A stretch of DNA of 64,000 nt. Source: Metallumcola ferriviriculae (GTDB lineage Bacteria > Bacillota > JADQBR01). The notes below the pieces were generated by a model, which saw nothing but the letters and a program-made list of their open reading frames with translations, ran no database searches and was not told the DNA's origin. Shown here piece by piece: positions 27,848 to 35,945 of the stretch. The stretch lies in contig NZ_CP121694.1 of the NCBI RefSeq assembly GCF_035573695.1, forward strand, positions 3,418,001 to 3,482,000, written 5' to 3'. A program made the position numbers and the translations under genes. Positions within the stretch are counted from its first letter, which is position 1. Each line of letters starts with the position of its first letter.

Positions 27848-29272
27848 GTGAAATTTAAACAATTATCCCTATCTGATATTTATGACGGTTGTCTTGATTT
27901 CGTTGATAAGGATAAACCTCGGTTTCTAGCGCTTCTTGAAGAGCATATTCAACTTTCAGAGTATATTTCGCTGAGTTTCTATCAGGCTTTTTACAAGCAC
28001 TTTGGTCGCAAACGAAAATTTAAGCTTGAGTCTTTTCTTTATGCACTCATCATTCAGAGAATCTTTTCTATTCCTACAGATGCGCTTCTGATTATTTTTT
28101 TGAATTTTTCCAAGGAAATCCGTGAATTCTGTGGTTTTTCTAAAGTACCTGATGCATCAAAATTTACACGATTTAAGCAAGATTTTTCTAAACATCTTCA
28201 AACACTTTTTGATAACCTTGTTGATCAAACTGAACCTATTTGTGAGCAAATTAACTCAGAACTTGCTTCATATCTCGTCTTTGATACCTCTGGCGTTGAA
28301 GCTTACGTTACTGAGAATAATCCTAAGTTTATCAATCGCTTAATCAAGCAGCTTAAGTCTCAATACAAAGGCAACTCTTCTGTTGACCCATACAAAATGG
28401 CATACGGCATTATGCCTTCCTGCGCATCATCAAATCCAAATGTCAAACAGCTTTACATCAATGGCCATTTTTGCTATGTCTATAAATTTGGTATGCTCAC
28501 AAATGGCCTTGGTATAGTCAGAAATATTTCCTTTTTTGATGAAGACTTTATAAATGCACACCCTGAAATCCCAATAGAGAAAAAGTCTGATTCCCCTGAT
28601 GAAGATAAATCCTTATCCGATTCTAAAGCACTTAAACCTGTTCTGCGCGACTTTTTTAAAACACATACTCATTTTAAACCCAGCACGTTTATTGGCGATG
28701 CTGCTTTTGATACAAACGATTCCTATAACTTTTTATTGAAGGATTGTCACTTTTTAAAAACAGTCATTCCTCTGAACGAACGAGGTTCTAAGAACCTCCC
28801 TGAACCCGGGTTCAACGAATCTGGACAACCTCTGTGTCCGTTAGATTCTTCTTTACCCATGAAATATGAAGGTAAAGCGCCCTTAAGGAGTGGCGTTGTT
28901 AGAGATAAATGGGTTTGCCCAAAAATGAAGTGGAAAGGTTCTAAACGCATTACTTTATGTGAACATCCTTGCTCCGACTCTCCTTCTGGTAGAATGTTTT
29001 ATACCTATCCTGAAAAAGACTTAAGACTTTATCCTGGCATTATTAGAGACACCCCTGAATGGATTGATATCTACAAAAATCGTTGCGTTATTGAGCAAAC
29101 CATTCAACACTTTAAATCCAATTTTGGCGTCGCCAACAGAAAAACTACAAATGCTTTAACCATTAAGGCTGACTTACTCCTTGCAGGAATTACTCAACTG
29201 CTTACCGTTATTCTTGCAGACAAACTCCATAAACACGAACTCATCAGAAGCCTTAAACCTCTTTTGGCTTAG
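27848..29272 (+). CDS. DDE transposase, 474 aa (IS1182-like)
   Basis: Intact reading frame of 474 residues, starting GTG with AAAGGAGAT upstream. Recognisable parts: YQAFYKHFGRKRKFKLESFL (DUF772-type N-terminus), YLVFDTSGVEAYV (first Asp near 143), STFIGDAAFDTNDSYNFL (second Asp near 284), and IYKNRCVIEQTIQHFKSNFG (catalytic Glu near 426). AT-rich codon use unlike the purine or kor genes suggests import. I searched for terminal repeats: TTGCAAATTCT (27738 region) and the inverted TTGCGAAATTC near 29415 are partly alike, not decisive. Confidence 0.85.
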   Translation: MKFKQLSLSDIYDGCLDFVDKDKPRFLALLEEHIQLSEYISLSFYQAFYKHFGRKRKFKLESFLYALIIQRIFSIPTDALLIIFLNFSKEIREFCGFSKVPDASKFTRFKQDFSKHLQTLFDNLVDQTEPICEQINSELASYLVFDTSGVEAYVTENNPKFINRLIKQLKSQYKGNSSVDPYKMAYGIMPSCASSNPNVKQLYINGHFCYVYKFGMLTNGLGIVRNISFFDEDFINAHPEIPIEKKSDSPDEDKSLSDSKALKPVLRDFFKTHTHFKPSTFIGDAAFDTNDSYNFLLKDCHFLKTVIPLNERGSKNLPEPGFNESGQPLCPLDSSLPMKYEGKAPLRSGVVRDKWVCPKMKWKGSKRITLCEHPCSDSPSGRMFYTYPEKDLRLYPGIIRDTPEWIDIYKNRCVIEQTIQHFKSNFGVANRKTTNALTIKADLLLAGITQLLTVILADKLHKHELIRSLKPLLA

Positions 29273-29505
29273 CAAATCCTTTATACTTGCTCTTTCAACC
29301 CGCAAAATACTTGCGGTTATTTGTGCCGAATTTTTTCTGTCCAACCTCTGCTTAAAATTTTCTGTCCTCTTTATTAAACTTTCTGATTAGCTGCCTACGT
29401 TAAATTTTGAATTTCGCAATTACCTATATGTTTTGACAAACCAAATATCATCAAATTTCCAGTTAAGTTTTGTTCTTTGAAAACTTAAAACTGACTCGTT
29501 TGTAT

Positions 29506-29650
29506 TGCCCAGCCCATTCACTTTACCCTTAATGGTGGGTGGGCCGCATGATAGTCTCGTTGGCTGCACAGCCGCCTCCCTTATAGGGGAGGGCTCTCAG
29601 GCTGTGTCAACCATGGGCCAAAGGTTCACGGTCAATTACGGGTGTCTTAA
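29506..29650 (+). ncRNA. Probable HEARO / IscB omega RNA without its nuclease gene
   Basis: A GC-rich structured block in AT-rich surroundings. ATTCACTTTACCC, then GGTGGGTGGGCCGC, match the start of HEARO (omega) RNAs as I know them. Nested stems are visible: GTTG with CAAC, CACAGCC with GGCTGTG, and CTCCC with GGGAG. GCCCA near 29507 can pair with TGGGC near 29614-29618 to close the domain or make a pseudoknot. In complete elements an IscB ORF follows; no RuvC or HNH frame is present here. Identity rests on motif memory, not on a covariance search. Confidence 0.5.
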
Positions 29651-29991
29651 GAAACATAACATTTTGCCATATTTCTTAATGAGTATGAGTGTCTTAGAAA
29701 ACGCCAGGCTAAGATTTACTTAATCCATCGGAAATCCCCCCCTTCCGCTCAGTCATGAAAATGAACAACATGCCATCTACCCCTATGATAAAAGCTTGGT
29801 GCAGTACACTTCAGGTGGACCAGCCAAGGTGTTCATTCGACCTAGTGCTAATTCCTTATAAAAGGCAAATTACCAGACCTAGAAGAAAAGGCCTTTATAT
29901 ATAAGATAAAAAGAAACCATTCGGGTTCCCTTAATTTTGGATTTTTTCAAAAAATGCTATAATTAACTGTGCAAGGGGGAGGGGTTGCTTG
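29651..29991. other. Gene-free stretch between the HEARO-like RNA and the sigma factor gene
   Basis: No credible gene. Short protein-like pieces occur in different frames, which might be decayed coding sequence, but none can be assigned. A possible promoter for the sigma gene is TTGGAT (29937) with TATAAT (29958), spacing 15, which is short. Confidence 0.35.
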
Positions 29992-30402
29992 ATGTTGAAA
30001 GAGAAAAGGGCCAACACTAGATTAACATTGGAAACCAACCAACTGATTTACGAGAGCCATTTTGAAACGGTATATAGATTAGCCCTATATCTGACTCGAA
30101 ATCAAGAAATGGCCGAAGAAGTAACCCAAGAGGCTTTTACCATTGCCTTCGAGAAATACCATCAACTCAGAGACCCTGCCAAAATAGCGGCATGGATTAA
30201 AGCCATTACCCTAAATACGGCCCGACAGCACTTATATAAAGCAAAAAAAGTATTACCCCTCGATAAAGATCGGATTGATTACATACAAAAGGGATTTGCC
30301 AAGGACCAAGTAAATGATGCTGTCATCCAAAAAGAACGGGAAGAGAAATTGCTGGTAAGATTGCTGTTGCTGACACTAAATGGGAATATCTGGTTTACTT
30401 AA
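29992..30402 (+). pseudogene. Truncated ECF-type sigma-70 factor
   Basis: 136 residues from ATG 29992 (GGGGGAGGGG upstream). Residues about 20-80 are a good sigma-70 region 2: LIYESHFETVYRLALYLTRN, AEEVTQEAFTIAFEKYHQL, RDPAKIAAWIKAITLN. Region 4, needed for -35 binding, is missing: the frame ends LLLLTLNGNIWFT after only the linker. A piece of its usual anti-sigma partner follows 60 bases on. The loss of region 4 and of the partner's front end fits one internal deletion. Confidence 0.75.
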
Positions 30403-30463
30403 AAATTTAAAATTTTTGTCTTTTACTGTAGAAGGGGCATACTTGATGTTCTAAGGAACAACC

Positions 30464-30601
30464 ATGTTAATAAATAACAAAGGGGGAAAGAAAACCTTGT
30501 ACTGGCATGAGCAGGGTATTATCTACAGCATAGTAGGTTACTACCCCGCAGAAGAGATGATAAAAATTGCAGAAAGTTTTTCATATAGGGAACCTAAGTA
30601 A
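30464..30601 (+). pseudogene. C-terminal remnant of a DUF4367-type anti-sigma protein
   Basis: 45 in-frame codons: KTLYWHEQGIIYSIVGYYPA then EEMIKIAESF. The pattern W-x-E-x-G-x-x-Y-x-I-x-G followed by EEMIKIAES is the C-terminal end of DUF4367 domains found in anti-sigma/sensor proteins next to ECF sigma genes. The membrane segment and N-terminal half are gone. The last codons run into the 48-base repeat at 30577. Confidence 0.6.
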
Positions 30602-30624
30602 GCCTCTCTTTATCTAAGTATAGG
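30577..30624. repeat. 48-bp dispersed repeat, copy 2
   Basis: Matches 25272-25319 in the same orientation. It supplies the sequence immediately upstream of the secreted-protein gene, including one arm of the inverted repeat at 30614-30644. Confidence 0.75.
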
Positions 30625-30644
30625 AAAACCAAAACTATACTTAG
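30614..30644 (+). promoter_or_regulatory. Inverted repeat before the DUF6147-like gene
   Basis: CTAAGTATAG and CTATACTTAG, perfect 10-base arms with an 11-base spacer, ending at the Shine-Dalgarno (AGGGGGAA) of the next gene. It could be an operator or an mRNA hairpin that masks the ribosome site. Copy 1 of the 48-base repeat has only the left arm. Confidence 0.5.
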
Positions 30645-30656
30645 GGGGAATGTAAA

Positions 30657-31106
30657 ATGGTCAAAAAGTTGCTTGTAAAACTACTAGCTACCTTCATTTT
30701 TGTGGGGATGGTTACTAATCCTGCCCTGGCGGCAAAGACTCCACCACCGCCGGACGATGATTTTAGTATAGGGGTACAGTCACTTGACCTAATTTCCAGT
30801 GGTGATTGTACTATTAATGATAATGGAGACCGTACTATTTCATCGAGAGGACGTAGTTTCACTCAGTATGTGGTTGACTCTGTTGGGGTAAAACTATTTC
30901 TCCAAAAGTGGAATGGGTCGTCATGGACAGATATAGCTTCTTCCGTAACATTTACAGAGTATAACTCTGATTATGCAGATGGGTATTATAAATTCTCAGA
31001 TGTCCAGCCGGGTTATTATTATCGCATAAAGGCCCAGCATAGTGCAGAAGATGGGGGCACCAAGGAGCAGACGGAATCATTTTCACCATATAAATACATT
31101 AATTAA
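30657..31106 (+). CDS. Small secreted protein, DUF6147-like
   Basis: 149 residues. Signal peptide ending near ALAA (residue 26), a short proline-rich linker (PPPPDDD), then a compact beta domain: VVDSVGVKLFLQKWNGSSW, SVTFTEYNSDYADGYYKFSD and GYYYRIKAQHSAEDGGTKE. This pattern resembles small secreted Firmicutes proteins of the DUF6147 type; function unknown. ATG with AGGGGGA upstream; a terminator follows. Its 3' two-thirds are duplicated with the downstream guaA end at 35659. Confidence 0.75.
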   Translation: MVKKLLVKLLATFIFVGMVTNPALAAKTPPPPDDDFSIGVQSLDLISSGDCTINDNGDRTISSRGRSFTQYVVDSVGVKLFLQKWNGSSWTDIASSVTFTEYNSDYADGYYKFSDVQPGYYYRIKAQHSAEDGGTKEQTESFSPYKYIN

Positions 31107-31112
31107 TCCAGC

Positions 31113-31152
31113 AGCTAGACATGGGGGTGATTTCCCGGTGTCTAGCTTTTTT
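31113..31152 (+). terminator. Terminator of the DUF6147-like gene
   Basis: AGCTAGACAT pairs with GTGTCTAGCT around a short GC-containing loop, followed by TTTTTTA. A standard intrinsic terminator 7 bases past the stop. An identical copy is at 35946-35985. Confidence 0.85.
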
Positions 31153-31190
31153 ATGTTTTCTTTTGGCATGTTCTAAATTATCATAGGCAG

Positions 31191-31292
31191 GTAGGTTGGC
31201 ATCAAAAAAACGATGGTTAAGACTTCACCAAAAACAGGCGAAAATCAAAACCACCACTTTTAATAATTCAGAACCCTAAACCTCAAGTAAAA
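31191..31292. repeat. Dispersed 102-bp repeat, copy A
   Basis: Same unit as 22701-22802 and 36024-36125. Identical to copy C over about 79 bases. Lies between the secreted-gene terminator and the guaA fragment. Confidence 0.85.
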
Positions 31293-31315
31293 CCAGTGTT
31301 TTCAATCCTTCTACC

Positions 31316-31540
31316 CTATTCCCACTCAATCGTCCCCGGCGGTTTGGAGGTAATATCATAGACCACCCGGTTTATCTCTTCTACTTCATTGACAATCCTG
31401 TTGGATATTCTTTCAAGCAAATCATAGGGCATACGCGCCCAGTCGGCGGTCATGGCGTCATCGCTGGTCACCGCCCGCACTACTGCGGTGTAGGAATAGG
31501 TGCGCTCATCGCCCATGACGCCCACAGAGCGCATGGAGGG
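31316..31540 (-). pseudogene. guaA 3'-end fragment
   Basis: Encodes the last 73 residues of GMP synthetase ([20 protein letters not shown] to [11 protein letters not shown]) in frame, protein-identical to the C-terminus of intact guaA at 36149 although the DNA differs at a number of third positions. It is cut at about 31540 where it joins unrelated sequence. It cannot give a functional enzyme. Silent differences mean the copy is not brand new or comes from a related strain. Confidence 0.9.
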
Positions 31541-31689
31541 TAAGTGGCTATGATTTTTGACAACTGTCTTTTTATTTTTATATAGCTAAATAGTGAAACA
31601 TGGCTTTCTTCCGCGAACCCGTAGGCCGGTACCGTTACAACACCTCTAGTATTAGCTTTCTAAATTTCCTCCTTTAAATTATTGAAAAG

Positions 31690-32356
31690 TTATTAACTCA
31701 ACTTTCGCACCAAGAAAAATATAATTTATTCAACAGCAGTGGTGCTGATGCCCGTTAAAGTATAGTACTTGATTTTAAAAAAAGCATGAAAAACACCTCA
31801 ACGTTTGGTATAGTAGGTTTGTCAAGAACCACAATTACCATACAGAAGAGGTGTCTCCTATATGATAACGGATAACAGCCAAAACAAGCAACTACCAAAT
31901 GAACTAAACCTTATATTTAAAGAGCTAAAAATACTAAAACATTTGAGGAAAGCTGGCATTACCAAGGCTTTCGGTTTCTCCTGTGCTTACATTTTTCAGT
32001 TGATTTTTTGTTTAATCTTTGAGCACAAGAACTGGTTTCAAACCCTTGAAAGCAAGAAATCTACCGATTTTCCAGCTAAGGACGCAGTCTATCGTTTCTT
32101 AAATCAACCTACTTTTGCTTGGCGAAGGTTTTTACTGTTTCTTAGTACATACACAATTGGGAAAGCCACAAGACTTACAAATCATAATCGCCCAAAAGTA
32201 TTGATTTTAGATGATTCTTCCTATGAACGAAACCGCAGCAAGTCAGTAGAATTATTAGCTCGCTGCTTTGACCATGCTTCTCAAAAAATGCGTTTTTACA
32301 AGGGGTTTCGCATGCTTACCCTTGGCTGTTTCAGTCTGCGAAAGTTGAGTTATTAA
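31690..32356. mobile_element. Internally deleted IS4-type element with both terminal repeats
   Basis: TTATTAACTCAACTTTCGCA at 31690-31709 is repeated inverted at 32337-32356 with 19 of 20 bases matching. Between them, 667 bases in all, is only the first third of an IS4-family transposase, read straight into the right repeat. It is therefore a non-autonomous deletion derivative that could still move if a full-length relative supplies transposase. I could not settle the target duplication. Confidence 0.75.
31862..32356 (+). pseudogene. Truncated IS4-family transposase
   Basis: 164 codons. FKELKILKHLRKAGITKAFG, CAYIFQLIFCLIFEHKNWF, KDAVYRFLNQPTFAWRRFL and PKVLILDDSSYERNRSKSVE are the usual N-terminal blocks of an IS4-type transposase of about 450 residues; the first catalytic Asp pair (LDDS) is present, the second Asp and the YREK box are missing. 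Coding sequence stops after YKGFRMLTLGCF and continues into the terminal repeat (SLRKLSY). Confidence 0.8.
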
Positions 32357-32373
32357 TTCACAACATAATTATC

Positions 32374-32408
32374 TTAACTGGCACCGTAATGAAACGGTGC
32401 CAGTTTTG
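32374..32408. terminator. Strong hairpin next to the IS4-type element
   Basis: AACTGGCACCG / CGGTGCCAGTT, an 11-bp perfect stem with an 8-base loop, followed by TTGC. It lies just outside the right end of the IS4-type element and downstream of two minus-strand genes; may end transcription in either direction. Confidence 0.55.
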
Positions 32409-32423
32409 CAAAACCTTTTCTTT

Positions 32424-33034
32424 TATATCTCAATTACCATAAGATAGCTTAAGCAATGGATAAGTATTTGCTTAGTAGCTTTTAAAAATAACTTGTAGTT
32501 ATAGATTTCTCCCAAAAATCTGGAAACCATGAACCTGTAGGCATATAGTGCATTCCCGTAGCCTTAATCCTATATGACCCAGAGGGTTCATTTGATATCA
32601 TAGAATTCCGCCTAAAAGTATACCTTATACTATCCGTACTAAACATATAGTCACGATAGGTCCCATCTTCCCATTCAGAATTTTGTTGAGTTACAACAGT
32701 ACTTCCGCTACTATTTTGAAGCTCGACCTTGATTAGTTTAGCCTTTCCATTGCCTACTTCTGGAGGCCAAATAACCCACTTATCATCTCGATAAATAAAG
32801 AAATCTTGTTTTTCAACTGCCTGAAATGAAGAACCAAATGGGTCGGTGCCTTCCCATTCATCTCCATAATAAGAAAGGGTAAAATACTGCCTTTTACTTC
32901 CATAATCAGGAGACCAAGGATCATAATAAAAAGTTTGTCCAGCTGAGACAGTAGTTAGTGCGAGTGCTACAGTGCTACCTACTATTAACAGTAGGAAAGA
33001 CAGTATTAACATCAATGATACCCGCTTAACATTT
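32424..33034. repeat. Duplicated segment, intact copy (partner of 24808-25274)
   Basis: Contains the complete secreted protein gene plus about 55 bases downstream. Left boundary TTATATCTCAATTACC is shared with the copy at 24808. See the pseudogene entry there for the lesions. Confidence 0.85.
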
Positions 33035-33039
33035 ATCAT
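32482..33039 (-). CDS. Hypothetical secreted protein (duplicated gene)
   Basis: 185 residues. Signal peptide (VSLMLILSFLLLIVGSTVAL) ending near residue 28, then a soluble domain rich in Tyr, Trp and Ser (FYYDPWSPDYGSKRQYFTLS, EWEDGTYRDYMFSTDSIRYT). The beta-rich pattern suggests a small extracellular binding domain; no family recognised. It follows the SurA-like gene by 19 bases and is probably its operon partner. A damaged copy lies at 24808-25274. Confidence 0.75.
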   Translation of the reverse strand: MINVKRVSLMLILSFLLLIVGSTVALALTTVSAGQTFYYDPWSPDYGSKRQYFTLSYYGDEWEGTDPFGSSFQAVEKQDFFIYRDDKWVIWPPEVGNGKAKLIKVELQNSSGSTVVTQQNSEWEDGTYRDYMFSTDSIRYTFRRNSMISNEPSGSYRIKATGMHYMPTGSWFPDFWEKSITTSYF

Positions 33040-33058
33040 TAAAATCTCCTCCTTTTTT

Positions 33059-33817
33059 TTATAAGAATAACTTTTCTAAATCAAGTTCTAAGTTAAGACC
33101 CTTGTCATCAAGCATTTTAACTTCCGCTTTTGCTTTAAGACTTTTCTTGTGGTTGTTCCAGTAAGTCTCGTATTGTTTTATCATCTCCTCTGTAATTCCA
33201 TTTTCCCCAGAAGGAAGTTTCCCTTGTTTTTGACCATTTTTGATTACAAATTTATAAGTGTTATCAAATGCTAATAGACGGAATGCGTTATACCACTCAT
33301 AGGTAGTCCAATATTCATTCAAAGTCATATTACTCGCACGCAATATTGCATCTACTGTTTCTTTGTACTGCCCATTAGAGTCTTGATACCACCCTTTTTC
33401 CCTTTCAATAAGTTCTTGAATTTGTTCCTTGGATGGTAAGATTCCGTTCTTGAGTGAATAGTCTATAATTATTTTTTCTTCAACTAACACATTAAAAACA
33501 TCCGTATATTCCGAAGAACCCAAACCAGATATGTCGCGTAACCCTCTTCTAAATTCTAATTCCCCCATTGTGATAGGCCAAGCATTTACACGTGCAATTA
33601 TTTCCTCTACTTTTAGGTTGTCTGCCCTTAGTGACGATATCGATTGAGATAAGTAATTTTTGTTTTCTTTCATGAAGCTACCTATCGGAGTAAAAAATTC
33701 TTTTATCGTCTGCTCTTTCTGCTTTTGTAGTGCATAAGTATTCTGTACGTGAATTCCAGACCCTACTATTATCATAAGAGCAACGGTTATCAGTATCGCA
33801 ATAAATTTTCGAGTCAT
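33059..33817 (-). CDS. SurA-N-like secreted or anchored chaperone without PPIase domain
   Basis: 252 residues with an N-terminal membrane anchor or uncleaved signal (FIAILITVALMIIVGSGIHV). Residues about 70-200 resemble the SurA/PrsA N-terminal chaperone module: IIARVNAWPITMGELEFRRG, VFNVLVEEKIIIDYSLKNGI and LPSKEQIQELIEREK. No parvulin domain follows. In the SurA-N-2 group such proteins are thought to be extracytoplasmic folding helpers. Likely partner: the small secreted protein encoded directly downstream. Confidence 0.75.
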   Translation of the reverse strand: MTRKFIAILITVALMIIVGSGIHVQNTYALQKQKEQTIKEFFTPIGSFMKENKNYLSQSISSLRADNLKVEEIIARVNAWPITMGELEFRRGLRDISGLGSSEYTDVFNVLVEEKIIIDYSLKNGILPSKEQIQELIEREKGWYQDSNGQYKETVDAILRASNMTLNEYWTTYEWYNAFRLLAFDNTYKFVIKNGQKQGKLPSGENGITEEMIKQYETYWNNHKKSLKAKAEVKMLDDKGLNLELDLEKLFL

Positions 33818-34365
33818 ACTGTTTTATCCTCCTCACTTATAATAATCTAGAATTTTTCCTGTACATAAAACATTTAAAGGCTAAAATATAAATAACTACC
33901 TTACCTACTTTTAATGTAGGTAATAGTGCTCCCTGCTAATGGTCAGTTACGAGTTGTTCATTAGCAGGGATATTATTTTTTCAAACCATATGACCACCTC
34001 CTTTAATCCGCCTCAAAAGAAGCTCTCCCGAATCTTAAGCATAATCGCTAAGTTGATAAATTTTAACTTTTTGATCAAACAAAGCATCCCATATTGTACA
34101 TCCTATGTAAATGCGGTAGCCTCATTTACCCTTTAATAAAGCCTATTCAACCTTATACCTGCTGCTTCTAACCACTTCGGTTTACAGTAGAACCCTAGCC
34201 CAAGTTTCGGCAGGTCATCGCAGGAATTGCCCGAAAACGGCATTTTGAGGTTCAAAAACCCTTGATTTTACTGTGTTGTTCCTCGGAATTCAAATGTAGT
34301 GTCCTAATCAGATATTGTTTCAAAAAGTTGTTTATTTTTCCATGATTTCTTGGTATCCTTATCCT
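33818..34365. other. Gene-free stretch with an orphan terminator
   Basis: About 550 bases. Contains the terminator-like hairpin at 33931-33978 and, from about 34280, the left flank of the IS1634-type pseudogene. A 65-codon plus-strand frame over 33939-34136 starts inside the hairpin and has no family resemblance; I do not count it as a gene. Confidence 0.45.
33931..33978 (+). terminator. Intrinsic terminator with no gene in front of it
   Basis: CCCTGCTAATG / CATTAGCAGGG, 11-bp perfect stem, then ATATTATTTTTT. On the plus strand nothing is encoded upstream until the IS4-type element, so this is likely left over from a deleted gene, or it ends an unrecognised small RNA. A short ACCTACTTTTAATGTAGGT palindrome precedes it at 33903. 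Confidence 0.6.
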
Positions 34366-35414
34366 ATGTACATACGTGAAACGTTTACCAAAAACTGAAA
34401 AAAAGAAATATAGCAAGCATCAGCTGATTGAATCCGTTCGAACCGAGAAAGGACCCAGGCAGCGTATTGTGATGGAGCTGAACGTTGACCTTACCCAAGT
34501 CCCGATGGCCTAAGTTGGCGGCTCTTTTAGAAACCAGGTTAGCCGGGCAATTCTCCTTGTTTGAAGATGAGGCGGAACTTCCAAAGGCGGCCAATCAGGC
34601 GATGGAACACTATGATTTTCTTCAAACGAAACAAAAGGACAAAATCCGTCGACAAGATCAACGCGAACTGGTCAACATTGATATGAATGGCATTGAGATC
34701 GCATTATCCCGTTCGCTAGGGCCTGAGCTGGTTGCTCATACGATGTGGGAACATCTGGATTTGGATTCCATATTACAGGCTTGTGGTTTTACCCTTACGG
34801 AGCAAGCATTGGCTAAAGCTGTGCTTATCGCTCGATTGATTGAGGCGTCCAGTGATCTGGCTGCTTGGGAGTGGTTGCGAAACCGTACGGCGCTGTTGGA
34901 ATTGCTCCCGGTGAATCTGTCGGACATTGGCAAAGACGCCGTCTACGAGATTGCCGATAAGCTTTGGATTCATAAATCATCATTGGAAAAAACGCTGCGA
35001 AGCCGTGAGCAGGGATTATTCGTGAGTGAACCGACGCTCTTTCTATACGATCTCACGAACACCTGCTTCGAAGGACGCTGCATAAACAATGAATTGGCGA
35101 AACGCGCGAAATCCAAAGAAAAGCGAAATGACTGCCCTCTGGTTACGTTGGCGCTGGTCGTGGACGAGCGCGGATTCCCTCTGTTCAGCCAAATTTACGA
35201 AGGAAATCAATCCGAACCGGAGACCCTCTCCGCCATCTTGAATCGTCTGTACGAGCCGGATTTATTCCAACATCTGAAACCTACGATTGTCATGGATCGC
35301 GGCATTGCCACCAAAGACAATTTGGCTCTGTTAAAAGAAAAGAAGTATCCTTTCATCGTGATAGAACGGCGAGCTGTTGCAGAGCGGCGTATTAAACCGC
35401 ATTACCGTTCCTGA
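34366..35414 (+). pseudogene. IS1634-type transposase, frameshifted and truncated
   Basis: Starts MYIRETFTKN and resumes in another frame as KYSKHQLIESVRTEKGPRQR, then shifts again near 34500 to LPKSRWPKLAALLETRLAGQ and stays open to 35414. Two frameshifts plus loss of the C-terminal part (the frame ends shortly after DRGIATKDNLALLKEKKYPF) make it inactive. LFLYDLTNTCFEGRC and CPLVTLALVVDERGFPLFSQ are typical of the family. Base composition is richer in GC than the neighbours, suggesting a foreign origin. Confidence 0.85.
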
Positions 35415-35417
35415 ACA

Positions 35418-35610
35418 TTACCATCTAATTTTTGAAAAACATCCGTCATAGTCGTCATACCTTTCGTGATGATGCCGGACCATTTCTATTACATCCACTA
35501 TTCTTCCTCCCAGGGGTGTTAACATTTCAACAGCCCACCGGGGATGCTGCTTAATCAAGCGCCATTCTTCATCAAGACAGTCTTTCCATTCAACAAGGGA
35601 TAAGTATCAT
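35418..35610 (-). pseudogene. HD-GYP domain fragment
   Basis: Minus-strand frame reading DEEWRLIKQHPRWAVEML then TPLGGRIVDVIEMVRHHHE then RYDDYDG. LIKQHP...HHHERYDG is the core of the HD-GYP cyclic-di-GMP phosphodiesterase domain (usually ending GYP, replaced here by GCF, then junk and stop). About 55 codons of a normal domain of over 150 residues remain. It is wedged between the IS1634-type remnant and copy B of the direct repeat. Confidence 0.6.
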
Positions 35611-35660
35611 TTCCTCCGAAAGAGGGTTGGAATCGTTGGGAATTAATTATGTCATACTGA

Positions 35661-35939
35661 GACCGTACTATTTCATCTAGAGGACGTAGTTTCACTCAGT
35701 ATGTGGTTGACTCTGTTGGGGTAAAACTATTTCTCCAAAAGTGGAATGGGTCGTCATGGACAGATATAGCTTCTTCGGTAACATTTACAGAGTATAACTC
35801 TGATTATGCAGATGGGTATTATAAATTCTCAGATGTCCAGCCGGGTTATTATTATCGCATAAAGGCCCAGCATAGTGCAGAAGATGGGGGCACCAAGGAG
35901 CAGACGGAATCATTTTCACCATATAAATACATTAATTAA
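35661..35939 (+). pseudogene. 5'-truncated copy of the DUF6147-like gene
   Basis: Encodes the last 92 residues of the protein at 30657 with almost no change, but signal peptide, ribosome site and promoter are missing and a TGA directly precedes the joint. The terminator copy follows at 35946-35985. Confidence 0.85.
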
Positions 35940-35945
35940 TCCAGC

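Larger units (their letters stand above)
30826..31540. repeat. 715-bp direct repeat, copy A (secreted-gene 3' part to guaA 3' end)
   Basis: Collinear with 35659-36373 at a constant offset of 4833 bases, so no net gain or loss of bases. The left portion, covering the secreted protein, has only a couple of differences; the guaA portion and its immediate flank have many more. It includes the terminator, the 102-bp repeat and 225 bases of guaA. Copy B contains the junction with intact guaA and is the original for the guaA part. Confidence 0.9.

Noticed and set aside
29505-29723. 72-codon plus-strand frame over the HEARO-like block
   Set aside because: No family resemblance, and it reads through strong nested hairpins; better explained as structured RNA. 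I also looked for an IscB N-terminus downstream and found only short, out-of-frame, unconvincing pieces.
31541-31689. Possible riboswitch fragment (minus strand, ACGGTACCGGCCTACGGG...)
   Set aside because: CCGGCCTA recalls the c-di-GMP-I aptamer, but the other conserved blocks and order are absent. Left unassigned.
33939-34136. 65-codon plus-strand frame
   Set aside because: Starts inside a terminator hairpin, no ribosome site, no recognisable features.
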